This document shows, piece by piece, positions 56,430 to 64,000 of a stretch of DNA of 64,000 nucleotides. Position 1 is the first letter of the stretch; each line of letters begins with the position of its first letter. Source of the DNA: Cellulomonas persica (GTDB lineage Bacteria; Actinomycetota; Actinomycetes; Actinomycetales; Cellulomonadaceae); contig NZ_BJUA01000002.1 of assembly GCF_007989825.1 (NCBI RefSeq), positions 124,001 to 188,000 on the forward strand, given 5' to 3'. Position numbers and translations under genes: made by a program. The notes beneath the pieces were generated by a model. It worked only from the letters and a program-made list of their open reading frames with translations, had not been told where the DNA came from and did no database searches.

Positions 56430-59126
56430 ATGCGTACCGCCGAGATCCGCCAGCGCTGGCTCGACTACTTCTCCGCACGCGGCCACGCCGTCGTGCCGTC
56501 GGCTCCGCTCATCTCGCCGGACCCGTCGACGTTGTTCGTCATCGCGGGCATGGTCCCGTTCATCCCGTACATGCTGGGCGAGCAGACGCCGCCGTGGCCC
56601 CGCGCCACGAGCGTGCAGAAGTGCGTGCGCACCCTCGACATCGAGGAGGTCGGCAAGACCACGCGGCATGGCACGTTCTTCCAGATGAACGGCAACTTCT
56701 CCTTCGGTGACTACTTCAAGGAGGGGGCGATCACGTACGCCTGGGAGCTCGTCACGGGCAACCAGGCCGAGGGCGGGTACGGATTCGACCCCGACTCGAT
56801 CTGGGTCACCGTGTACCACGACGACGACGAGGCGGCGGCGCTGTGGAAGCGCATCGCGGGACTGCCCGACGAGCGCATCCAGCGCCGCGGCATGCGCGAC
56901 AACTTCTGGTCGACGGGCGCGCGCGGCCCCGCCGGTCCGTGCTCGGAGATCTACGTGGACCGCGGGCCGCAGTACGGCGCCGAGGGCGGCCCGGTCGTCG
57001 ACGAGGACCGCTACCTCGAGATCTGGAACCTCGTGTTCATGCAGTACGAGCGCGACAACGGCGGGACCAAGGACGGGTTCCCGATCCTGGGCGAGCTCAA
57101 GCAGAAGAACATCGACACCGGCATGGGTCTGGAGCGCGTGGCGTACCTGCTGCAGGGCGTCGACAACATGTACGAGATCGACGAGGTCCGGCCGGTGATC
57201 GACGGCGCGGTCGGGCTGTCGGGCAAGCGGTACGGCGCGGACCACGAGGACGACGTGCGCATGCGCGTGGTGGCCGACCACGTCCGTTCCGGGCTCATGC
57301 TCATGGGCGACGGCGTCACGCCGTCCAACGAGGGCCGCGGCTACGTGCTGCGCCGCCTGCTGCGCCGCTCGATCCGCGCGATGCGCCTGCTGGGCGTCGA
57401 CGACCCCGCGCTGCCGGTGCTGCTGCCGCTGAGCCGCGACGCGATGAGCGCGTCGTACCCGGAGCTCACGCGCGACTTCGACCGCATCAGCGCCGTCGCG
57501 TACGCGGAGGAGGAGTCGTTCCGGCGGACGCTCGCATCCGGCACGACGATCCTCGACACCGCGGTCGCGGGGGCGAAGGCCGCGGCCGGCGGCACGCCCG
57601 ACGTGCGGCCCGTGCTCTCGGGCGCGGACGCGTTCCAGCTGCACGACACGTACGGCTTCCCGATCGACCTGACGCTCGAGATGGCGCAGGAGCACGGGGT
57701 CGACGTCGACCGCGAGGCGTTCCGGACGCTCATGGCCGAGCAGCGCGCGCGTGCCCGTGCGGACGCGCTCGCCAAGCGCGCCGGGCACGCGGACGTCGCG
57801 GCGTACCAGGACCTGCACGCGACGCTCTCGGAGTCGACGGCCAAGCCCGTCACCTTCGTGGGGTACACCGACGCGCAGGCGCGCTCGAAGGTCGTCGGCC
57901 TGCTCGTCGACGGCGTGCCCGCGCCCGCCGCGACGGCCCCTGCCGACGTCGAGGTCGTCCTCGACGTGACGCCGTTCTACGCCGAGGCGGGCGGTCAGCA
58001 GGCCGACACCGGCACGATCGTGCTCGACAACGGCGCACGCATCGAGGTCGACGACGTCCAGTCGCCCATCAAGGGCCTGTCGGTGCACCACGGCCGGCTG
58101 GTCGACGGCACCGTGACGCTCGGCGAGCCGGGCACGGCGTCGATCGACACCGCGCGTCGGCAGGCGATCGCGCGCGCCCACACCGCGACCCACCTGGTGC
58201 ACAAGGCGCTGCACGAGTCGCTCGGCGAGACCGCGACCCAGGCCGGTTCGCTCAACGCGCCCAGCCGGCTGCGGTTCGACTTCCGCTCGCCGTCCGCCAC
58301 GCCGTCGGAGGTCGTCGCGGAGATCGAGGCGCGCGTCAACGAGCGCCTGCAGGACGACCTCGAGGTCACCGACTCCATCAAGCCGATCGACGAGGCGCGC
58401 GCGATGGGCGCGATGGCGCTCTTCGGCGAGAAGTACGGCAACGAGGTCCGCGTCGTGTCCATCGGTGGCGACTGGTCGCTCGAGCTGTGCGCGGGCACGC
58501 ACGTGAAGCGCTCGGGCGAGCTCGGCCTGGTGACCCTGCTGTCGGAGTCGGCGATCGGCTCCGGCGTGCGCCGCGTCGACGCGCTGGTCGGCGCGGGTGC
58601 CTACGGCTACCAGGCCAAGGAGCGCGCGCTCGTGGGGCAGCTGTCCGGCCTCCTCGGTGCGCGTCCCGACGAGCTCGCGGAGCGCGTCTCGGGCCTCATG
58701 ACGAAGCTCAAGGAGTCCGAGAAGGAGCTCGCCGCGCTGCGCCAGGCCCAGGTGCTCGCGATGGCCGGCTCGCTCGCGTCGGGTGCCGAGCAGGTCGGGG
58801 TGACGCGCGTCGTCGCGTACGACGCGGGGGAGCAGTCGCCCGACGACCTGCGCACCCTCGTGCTCGACGTCCGCTCGCGGCTCGGCGAGTCCGCGCCGGC
58901 CGTGGTCGCGGTCGGCGGCGTCGCCAAGGGCCGCCCGGTCGTCGTCGTCGCGACGAACGCGGCCGCGCGCGAGGCGGGCCTCAAGGCCGGTGCGCTCGTG
59001 CGGACGGCGTCGCAGGTGCTGGGCGGCGGCGGCGGCGGCAAGGACGACCTGGCCCAGGGCGGTGGCACCGAGGTGGGTCGGCTCGCCGACGCGCTGGCCG
59101 CGGTGCGGGCCGCGGTCCAGGGCTGA
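56430..59126 (+). CDS. alaS: Alanyl-tRNA synthetase
   Basis: This protein has 898 residues. The N-terminal core ([39 protein letters not shown]), the editing-domain zinc motif [11 protein letters not shown] with CAGTHV further on, and the C-terminal dimerisation domain with Gly-rich [14 protein letters not shown] are present. It follows the DUF948/DUF6167 pair and precedes ruvX. Confidence 0.98.
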   Translation: MRTAEIRQRWLDYFSARGHAVVPSAPLISPDPSTLFVIAGMVPFIPYMLGEQTPPWPRATSVQKCVRTLDIEEVGKTTRHGTFFQMNGNFSFGDYFKEGAITYAWELVTGNQAEGGYGFDPDSIWVTVYHDDDEAAALWKRIAGLPDERIQRRGMRDNFWSTGARGPAGPCSEIYVDRGPQYGAEGGPVVDEDRYLEIWNLVFMQYERDNGGTKDGFPILGELKQKNIDTGMGLERVAYLLQGVDNMYEIDEVRPVIDGAVGLSGKRYGADHEDDVRMRVVADHVRSGLMLMGDGVTPSNEGRGYVLRRLLRRSIRAMRLLGVDDPALPVLLPLSRDAMSASYPELTRDFDRISAVAYAEEESFRRTLASGTTILDTAVAGAKAAAGGTPDVRPVLSGADAFQLHDTYGFPIDLTLEMAQEHGVDVDREAFRTLMAEQRARARADALAKRAGHADVAAYQDLHATLSESTAKPVTFVGYTDAQARSKVVGLLVDGVPAPAATAPADVEVVLDVTPFYAEAGGQQADTGTIVLDNGARIEVDDVQSPIKGLSVHHGRLVDGTVTLGEPGTASIDTARRQAIARAHTATHLVHKALHESLGETATQAGSLNAPSRLRFDFRSPSATPSEVVAEIEARVNERLQDDLEVTDSIKPIDEARAMGAMALFGEKYGNEVRVVSIGGDWSLELCAGTHVKRSGELGLVTLLSESAIGSGVRRVDALVGAGAYGYQAKERALVGQLSGLLGARPDELAERVSGLMTKLKESEKELAALRQAQVLAMAGSLASGAEQVGVTRVVAYDAGEQSPDDLRTLVLDVRSRLGESAPAVVAVGGVAKGRPVVVVATNAAAREAGLKAGALVRTASQVLGGGGGGKDDLAQGGGTEVGRLADALAAVRAAVQG

Positions 59127-59127
59127 C

Positions 59128-59718
59128 GTGCCCGACGACTCGTCGGGAGCGGCGCACACCGAGGTCCCGATCCCTCGCGGGCCGCGCCTCGCGGTGGACG
59201 TCGGGACCGTGCGCGTCGGTCTCGCCGCGAGCGATCCCGACGGCCTCGTCGCGACGCCGGTCGAGACGCTCGCGCGGGACGCGCGCAAGCGCCCTGGACG
59301 CCTGCCCAAGGACATCGCCCGGATCGTGCGGGAGGCGCGCGAGCGGTGTGCGGAGTGTGTGTACGTCGGTCTGCCACGCCACCTCTCGGGGGCCGAAAGT
59401 GCGTCCTCGGCCGCGGCTCGCGCGTACGCTGACACACTGGCGCAGGCTGTCGCACCCGTCGAGGTGCGCATGGTCGACGAGCGGATGAGTACGGTGTCCG
59501 CTCATCAGGCGCTGCTGGCGTCCGGCCGATCCGGGCGCCGCCACCGTGACGTGGTCGACCAGGCCGCCGCGGTGGTGATCCTGCAGTACGCGTTGGACGC
59601 CGAGCGCGCGACGGGGCGACGCCCCGGTGAACGGGTGGAGGTCCGCCCGGAGCTCGGCACAGCGGGTATGGGGGCTGTGGGCGACGCGACGGACGACGGT
59701 GGAGCAACGCGCACGTGA
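59128..59718 (+). CDS. ruvX: Putative pre-16S rRNA nuclease RuvX/YqgF
   Basis: This protein has 196 residues from GTG 59128, one base after the alaS stop. An RNase H-like fold: LAVDVGTVRVGLAASD (first Asp), VYVGLPRHLSG, VDERMSTVSAHQAL and DVVDQAAAVVILQYAL (last Asp). An N-terminal tail and C-terminal tail are longer than in E. coli. It overlaps mltG (GTGA). Confidence 0.95.
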   Translation: MPDDSSGAAHTEVPIPRGPRLAVDVGTVRVGLAASDPDGLVATPVETLARDARKRPGRLPKDIARIVREARERCAECVYVGLPRHLSGAESASSAAARAYADTLAQAVAPVEVRMVDERMSTVSAHQALLASGRSGRRHRDVVDQAAAVVILQYALDAERATGRRPGERVEVRPELGTAGMGAVGDATDDGGATRT

Positions 59719-60911
59719 CCAACGGCAGCCAGACGCAGTGGTGGACGGCCGACGAAGCCCCTCGGGCTGACGTCGTCGTCCCCGGGGCGCCCGGACTCGC
59801 GCCGCAGGAACCTGAGCGCCGGCGGCGGCGCTCGTCGGAGCGGGTCGCGCAGGAGCGGGCTCGTCAGGAGGTGCGGCGGCGGCGGGTCGTGGTGATCCTC
59901 GTCGTCGTGGGACTGCTGGCCGGCGCGGGCTACGTGGTCGCGTCGCTGATGCGCGGCGAGGAGCCTGCGGTCGTGGGCGCCGAGTCCACGGCCGTCTCCG
60001 ACTTCGACGGCCCGGGCCACGGCTCGGTCACGGTGACCATCCCGGCGGGCGCGGACGGCGCGGCGATCGGTGCGCTTCTCGAGGCCGCGGGGGTCGTCGC
60101 GGACGCCGACGTCTTCGCGTCCGTGTACGCCGCGAGCGGCGCGGCGGTCACGCCGGGCGCGTACGCGCTGCCGCTCGAGCTCAGCTCGGCCGACGCGGTG
60201 GACGCGCTGCGCGACCCCGCGGCCAAGGCGTCGCTCACCCTCACGATCGGCGAGGGCCTGACGTCGTGGCAGATCCTGGAGAAGATCAGCGAGAAGACCA
60301 TGATCCCGCTCGCCGACCTGCAGGCTGCCGCGGCCGACCCGGCCGCGATCGGGCTACCCGAGCAGGCCGGCGGCAAGGTCGAGGGCTGGCTCGCGGCCGG
60401 GGAGTACGGCATCCCGTCCGACTGGGGCGCGGCCAAGGTGCTCAAGCAGCTCGTGGCGCGCACGGTCCAGATCCTGACGGACAAGGGCGTCGCCCCCGAG
60501 GCGTGGCAGACGGTCCTCACCAAGGCCTCGCTGGTCGAGCGCGAGATGACGATGGACGAGGCGCGACCGACGTTCGCGCGCGTGATCGAGAACCGGCTCG
60601 CCAAGGAGCGCACGCTCGAGATCGCCGCCTCCGTGTCGTACGGCGTGGGCAGCACGGCCGAGCCGACGCCCGCGATGCTCGAGGACACGAGCAACCCGTA
60701 CAACACCTACAAGCACGTCGGGCTGCCGCCGTCCCCTATCGTGACGCCGGGGGCGGCTTCGCTCGACGCGGTGCTCCAGCCTGCCGAGGGGAGCTGGATG
60801 TTCTGGCTCGTGGTCGACGCGGACTCGGGCGAGACGAAGTTCGCGGTGACCTTCGACGAGCAGATGGAGAACCAGGCCGCGTTCGACGCGGCGCAAGCGG
60901 CAGACGGGTGA
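59715..60911 (+). CDS. mltG: MltG-like endolytic transglycosylase, first copy
   Basis: This protein has 398 residues. A basic N-terminus, one span (about 57-77), a LysM-like domain and the YceG/MltG catalytic domain with SLVERE (E275) and IENRL follow. Compared with copy 2, conserved positions differ: EGWLAAGEY instead of EGWLFPATY, and LEIAASVSYG where copy 2 has GIDAAVAYG. The catalytic Glu remains. It may be a divergent or regulatory paralogue. MltG cuts nascent glycan strands outside the membrane. Confidence 0.88.
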   Translation: MTNGSQTQWWTADEAPRADVVVPGAPGLAPQEPERRRRRSSERVAQERARQEVRRRRVVVILVVVGLLAGAGYVVASLMRGEEPAVVGAESTAVSDFDGPGHGSVTVTIPAGADGAAIGALLEAAGVVADADVFASVYAASGAAVTPGAYALPLELSSADAVDALRDPAAKASLTLTIGEGLTSWQILEKISEKTMIPLADLQAAAADPAAIGLPEQAGGKVEGWLAAGEYGIPSDWGAAKVLKQLVARTVQILTDKGVAPEAWQTVLTKASLVEREMTMDEARPTFARVIENRLAKERTLEIAASVSYGVGSTAEPTPAMLEDTSNPYNTYKHVGLPPSPIVTPGAASLDAVLQPAEGSWMFWLVVDADSGETKFAVTFDEQMENQAAFDAAQAADG

Positions 60912-60995
60912 CGAGGACCCGACGACCAGGACCCGGACGGACGACGTCCGGGACAGCCGCCCTCCCACGGGCGGCCGACGATGTGGAGAGCGGAC

Positions 60996-62165
60996 GTGAG
61001 CGACAGTCAGACCGAGTGGTGGGCCCCGGCCCGTCCAGGAGCGAGCGAGGCGCCCGCTCCTGAGACGCGTCGCGCCCGCGACCGCGGCCGCGGCCGCGCC
61101 GAGCGCGCGCGCAAGGCTCGCCGTCGCCGCACGACCTGGGTGGTCCTCGTCGTGCTGCTGCTCGTCGGCGGCGCCGGGTACCTCGTGTGGTCGATGCTCG
61201 ACGGCATGTTCGAGGGCAACGGGACCTCCGCCTCGCCGACCGACTTCCCCGGACCGGGGCACGGCTCCGTCGAGATCGTCGTCAACCCGGGTGACTCCGG
61301 GAAGGCGATCGGTCAGACGCTCAAGGACGCCGGTGTCGTGGCGTCGGTCTCGGCGTTCGTCTCGGCCTACGCCGCGAACCCGGGTGCGACGGGCATCCAG
61401 CCGGGCACCTACTCCATGCTGCTCGAGATCCCCGCGGCGGACGCCGTGACGTCGCTGCTCAACCCGGCGACGCGGGTCGAGACCAAGCTGACGGTCGTCG
61501 AGGGCAAGACGGCGAAGGAGATCTTCGCGGTCATCGCCGACAAGCTCGGCGTGTCCGCCGAGGACGTCGAGGCGGCGGTGGGTGACGGCTCGGCGATCGG
61601 CCTGCCCGCCGAGGCGCAGGGCGACGTGGAGGGGTGGCTGTTCCCCGCGACGTACGTCGTGCAGCCCGACGACGACGCGGTGGCGGTGCTGTCCGCGATG
61701 ACCGCCAAGACGGTGCAGGTGCTGAACGACCTCGGGGTGCCGGAGGAGGACCGCGAGACGGTGCTCATCAAGGCGTCGCTCGTCGAGCGCGAGGGCAAGC
61801 TCGAGGAGGACCGCCCGAAGATCGCGCGCACCATCGAGAACCGTCTCGACGAGGACTGGACGCTCGGCATCGACGCCGCGGTCGCCTACGGCGCCGGCGT
61901 CAACGGGACCAAGCTGACCCAGGAGATGCTGAACGACACGACCAACCCGTACAACCTGCGCAAGATCAAGGGTCTGCCGCCGACGCCGATCGCGTCGCCC
62001 GGGACCGCGTCGATCGAGGCCGTCCTGCACCCCGCCGAGGGCGACTGGATGTACTGGTGCACGCCCAACCTCGACACGGGCGTGACGGTGTTCAGCGAGA
62101 CCGAGGCCGAGCACGCGCAGTGCGTCGCCGACCTCAACGCCTGGCTGGAGGAGAACCCCCGGTGA
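60996..62165 (+). CDS. mltG: MltG endolytic transglycosylase, second copy
   Basis: This protein has 389 residues from GTG 60996, with GGAGAG upstream; the in-frame ATG 60981 is less well placed. It has one span (about 47-67) and a canonical catalytic domain: EGWLFPATY, SLVERE (E264), IENRL, GIDAAVAYG (D293) and GLPPTPIASPG. The N-termini of the two copies both start with a SQT(Q/E)WW motif, so they arose by tandem duplication. This copy looks like the standard enzyme. Confidence 0.93.
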   Translation: MSDSQTEWWAPARPGASEAPAPETRRARDRGRGRAERARKARRRRTTWVVLVVLLLVGGAGYLVWSMLDGMFEGNGTSASPTDFPGPGHGSVEIVVNPGDSGKAIGQTLKDAGVVASVSAFVSAYAANPGATGIQPGTYSMLLEIPAADAVTSLLNPATRVETKLTVVEGKTAKEIFAVIADKLGVSAEDVEAAVGDGSAIGLPAEAQGDVEGWLFPATYVVQPDDDAVAVLSAMTAKTVQVLNDLGVPEEDRETVLIKASLVEREGKLEEDRPKIARTIENRLDEDWTLGIDAAVAYGAGVNGTKLTQEMLNDTTNPYNLRKIKGLPPTPIASPGTASIEAVLHPAEGDWMYWCTPNLDTGVTVFSETEAEHAQCVADLNAWLEENPR

Positions 62166-63013
62166 CGTCCGGAGTCACGCGACGGGCGGCCGTGCTCGGC
62201 CACCCCGTCGCGCACTCGCTGTCGCCCACGCTCCACCGTGCCGCGTACGCGGCGCTGGGGCTCGACGAGTGGGCGTACGACCCGGTCGACGTCACCGAGG
62301 AGCAGCTCGCGGACTTCGTCGCGGGGCTGTCCGACGAGTGGGTGGGCCTGAGCCTGACGATGCCGCTCAAGCAGACGGTCCTGCCGCTCCTGGACCACGT
62401 GGAGCCGCTCGCGCAGGTCGTGGGCGCGGTCAACACGGTGCTGCTGCAGGGCTCGGGTCCCGCACGCACGCTCGTCGGCGCGAACACGGACGTGCACGGC
62501 CTGGTCGCGGCGTTGCGCGAGGGGCTGGGCGAGGGCCGCACGGTCACCCGTGCGGTCGTGCTCGGCGCGGGGGCCACGGCGGCCTCCACGCTCGCCGCGC
62601 TGGCCGAGCTGGGCTGCACCCAGCCGCTCGTGCTCGTGCGCTCGGTCGCGCGCGCGGGCGGTCTGCTGCGGGCCGCGCACCGGATGGGCGTCTCCCCGGT
62701 GCTGCGCGCCCTCGACGACGCGCCGTCCGCCGTGCTCGACACGGACGTCGTGGTCTCGACGCTGCCGCCGCGCGCGGCCGACCCGGTCGCCGCGCAGCTC
62801 ACGACCGCACCGGCGGGCGTGCTGCTCGACGTCGCGTACGACCCCCGGCCCACGGCACTGCACGCGCGCTGGTCCGAGCTCGGCGGCACGGCCGTCGGGG
62901 GCGAGAGGATGCTCCTGCACCAGGCGGCCGAGCAGGTTCGTCTCATGACCGGTCGCCCCGCGCCGATCGGTGACATGGACGCGGCGCTGGTGCGGGCCCT
63001 GGCCGAGCACTGA
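62162..63013 (+). CDS. aroE: Shikimate dehydrogenase
   Basis: This protein has 283 residues from GTG 62162, overlapping the mltG stop. SLSPTLHRAAYAAL near the start, SLTMPLKQ with the catalytic Lys, GANTDVHGL with the catalytic Asp and the NADP-binding LGAGATAASTLAAL are present. It reduces 3-dehydroshikimate in aromatic amino-acid synthesis. The alaS-ruvX-mltG-aroE order is conserved in actinobacteria. Confidence 0.96.
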   Translation: MTSGVTRRAAVLGHPVAHSLSPTLHRAAYAALGLDEWAYDPVDVTEEQLADFVAGLSDEWVGLSLTMPLKQTVLPLLDHVEPLAQVVGAVNTVLLQGSGPARTLVGANTDVHGLVAALREGLGEGRTVTRAVVLGAGATAASTLAALAELGCTQPLVLVRSVARAGGLLRAAHRMGVSPVLRALDDAPSAVLDTDVVVSTLPPRAADPVAAQLTTAPAGVLLDVAYDPRPTALHARWSELGGTAVGGERMLLHQAAEQVRLMTGRPAPIGDMDAALVRALAEH

Positions 63014-63073
63014 CCCGCCGGCCGGGCCGAGCACCCGAAGCACTCCCGTTCGAGTCTGGTCGAGAGGAACCTG

Positions 63074-64000
63074 ATGGCCGCAGCAGCGCTGTACCTCGGC
63101 GCGGCCGTCGTGGGCGGTCTCCTGGCGGTGCTCCTGCGCCTGCCTCCGCTCGTGGGGTTCCTGGCCGCGGGGTTTGCGCTCGGGGCCGGGGGAGCGCCCG
63201 AGCTGCCGTACCTCGAGGCGGTCGCCGACTTCGGCGTGGTCCTGCTGCTCTTCGCGATCGGCCTCAAGCTCGACGTGCGCACGCTGCTGCGTCGCGAGAT
63301 CTGGCTGACGAGCGTCGTGCACATGGTCCTGAGCATCGCGATGGCGCTCGGCTTCCTGGGTCTGCTCTGGGTGGTCGGCTTCGGGCTCGTCGCGGACGAG
63401 TCGTTCGGGGCGCTCGCGCTGGTCGGCTTCGCGCTGTCGTTCTCCTCGACCGTCTTCGTCGTCAAGGTGCTCGACGACCGTTCGGACACCACGTCCCTGT
63501 ACGGCCGGATCGCGGTCGGCGTGCTCGTGATGCAGGACGTGGCGGCGGTCGTGTTCCTCTCGCTGTCGAGCGGCGAGGCGCCGAGCCCGTGGGCGTTCCT
63601 GCTGTTCCTGCTGATCCCCGGCTCGTGGGTGCTGCACCGGATCTGGAACCGCGTCGGGCACGGGGAGCTCCAGGCGCTGTTCGGCGTGTTCGTCGCCGTG
63701 GTGCTGGGCTACGGGCTGTTCGAGCTCGTCGGGATCGACGGCGACGTCGGCGCGCTCGTCGTCGGCGTGCTGCTGTCCTCGCACCCGCAGGCAGGTGAGC
63801 TCTCGCGGTCCCTCATGACGTTCAAGGACCTCATGCTGGTGGCCTTCTTCGTCCAGATCGGGCTGCACGGCACGCCGCACGCCCTCGAGGTCGGGCTGGC
63901 CCTGCTGCTCCTGCTGCTGCTGCCGTTCCAGGTCGCCGCCTACGCGGTGGTGCTCTGGTTCATGCGCCTGCGGCGGCGGACGTCGTTCCTGGGTGGCCTC
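63074..64000 (+). CDS. CPA2-family cation/proton antiporter (3' truncated by window edge)
   Basis: The frame is open from ATG 63074, with GAGAGGAAC upstream, to the last base (309 codons). About nine hydrophobic spans are visible. LLLFAIGLKLDVRTLL and GFALSFSSTVFVVKVLDDR are Kef/CPA2 signatures, and VLVMQDVAAVVFL has the conserved Asp region. It probably exchanges K+ or Na+ for protons. Any C-terminal regulatory domain lies outside the window. Confidence 0.88.
   Translation, partial: MAAAALYLGAAVVGGLLAVLLRLPPLVGFLAAGFALGAGGAPELPYLEAVADFGVVLLLFAIGLKLDVRTLLRREIWLTSVVHMVLSIAMALGFLGLLWVVGFGLVADESFGALALVGFALSFSSTVFVVKVLDDRSDTTSLYGRIAVGVLVMQDVAAVVFLSLSSGEAPSPWAFLLFLLIPGSWVLHRIWNRVGHGELQALFGVFVAVVLGYGLFELVGIDGDVGALVVGVLLSSHPQAGELSRSLMTFKDLMLVAFFVQIGLHGTPHALEVGLALLLLLLLPFQVAAYAVVLWFMRLRRRTSFLGGL

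Overview
The window is a GC-rich actinobacterial chromosome segment. The signs are heavy G/C third-position codon use, many GTG starts, a phosphatidylinositol-mannoside (PIM) lipid locus, an SsgA-family protein, and a thrS-to-aroE gene order that follows the Mycobacterium tuberculosis Rv2614c-Rv2552c block almost step by step. A Cellulomonas-like member of the Micrococcales is my best guess; that is inference, because no rRNA or species marker is present. I see no insertion sequences, prophage or CRISPR array, so this looks like stable core chromosome with one accessory-like signalling operon at the left end.

Layout. (1) Bases 1-12252 hold a tightly overlapping ten-gene plus-strand operon that enters from outside the window: TelA, an XpaC-like partner, a CbbX/SpoVK-type AAA ATPase, a GlnX-like membrane protein, a GlnH-like binding lipoprotein, a coiled-coil protein, a PknG-type kinase, a PP2C phosphatase, a VWA protein and a zinc-ribbon FHA protein. 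It joins the actinobacterial GlnH-GlnX-PknG amino-acid sensing pathway to a kinase/phosphatase/VWA triad of the type found in tellurite-resistance (Ter) stress systems, plus the TelA/XpaC pair. This is the most interesting object in the window. (2) 12588-12867: tRNA-Gly, tRNA-Cys and tRNA-Val with their own promoter and terminator. (3) 13021-15888: a minus-strand operon of a lipoprotein, a 27-residue membrane peptide, a DUF6766 protein, a histidine phosphatase and NAD(P)HX dehydratase. (4) 16088-19268: a membrane protein with a possible upstream peptide, then PabB/PabC-type folate genes. (5) 19406-20340: an SsgA-family gene, palindromes and tRNA-Val(CAC).

(6) 20589-27958: thrS, a HIT protein, phosphatidylinositol phosphate synthase, PatA-like acyltransferase, PimA and pdxS. 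(7) 27955-32093: a Nudix hydrolase, DUF937 protein, aminotransferase, pdxT and yebC. PdxS and PdxT together make pyridoxal phosphate. (8) 32292-41544: ruvC-ruvA-ruvB, yajC-secD-secF, apt and the (p)ppGpp enzyme Rel. (9) 41510-50250: an AbiEi-like protein, a DUF349 protein, a cyclophilin-type isomerase, a metallo-beta-lactamase-fold hydrolase, hisS, a radical SAM protein and aspS. (10) 50356-64000: a small membrane protein, an MMPL transporter, rarA, rpsD, DUF948 and DUF6167 proteins, alaS, ruvX, two tandem mltG genes, aroE and a cation/proton antiporter running off the right end.

Regulatory reading. Many genes overlap by ATGA or GTGA, which implies translational coupling. Several starts lie 6-7 bases after a TANNNT or GACGAT -10 element, as expected for leaderless mRNAs. 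LexA/SOS-box-like sites precede ruvA and the radical SAM gene. Strong GC hairpins end several units.
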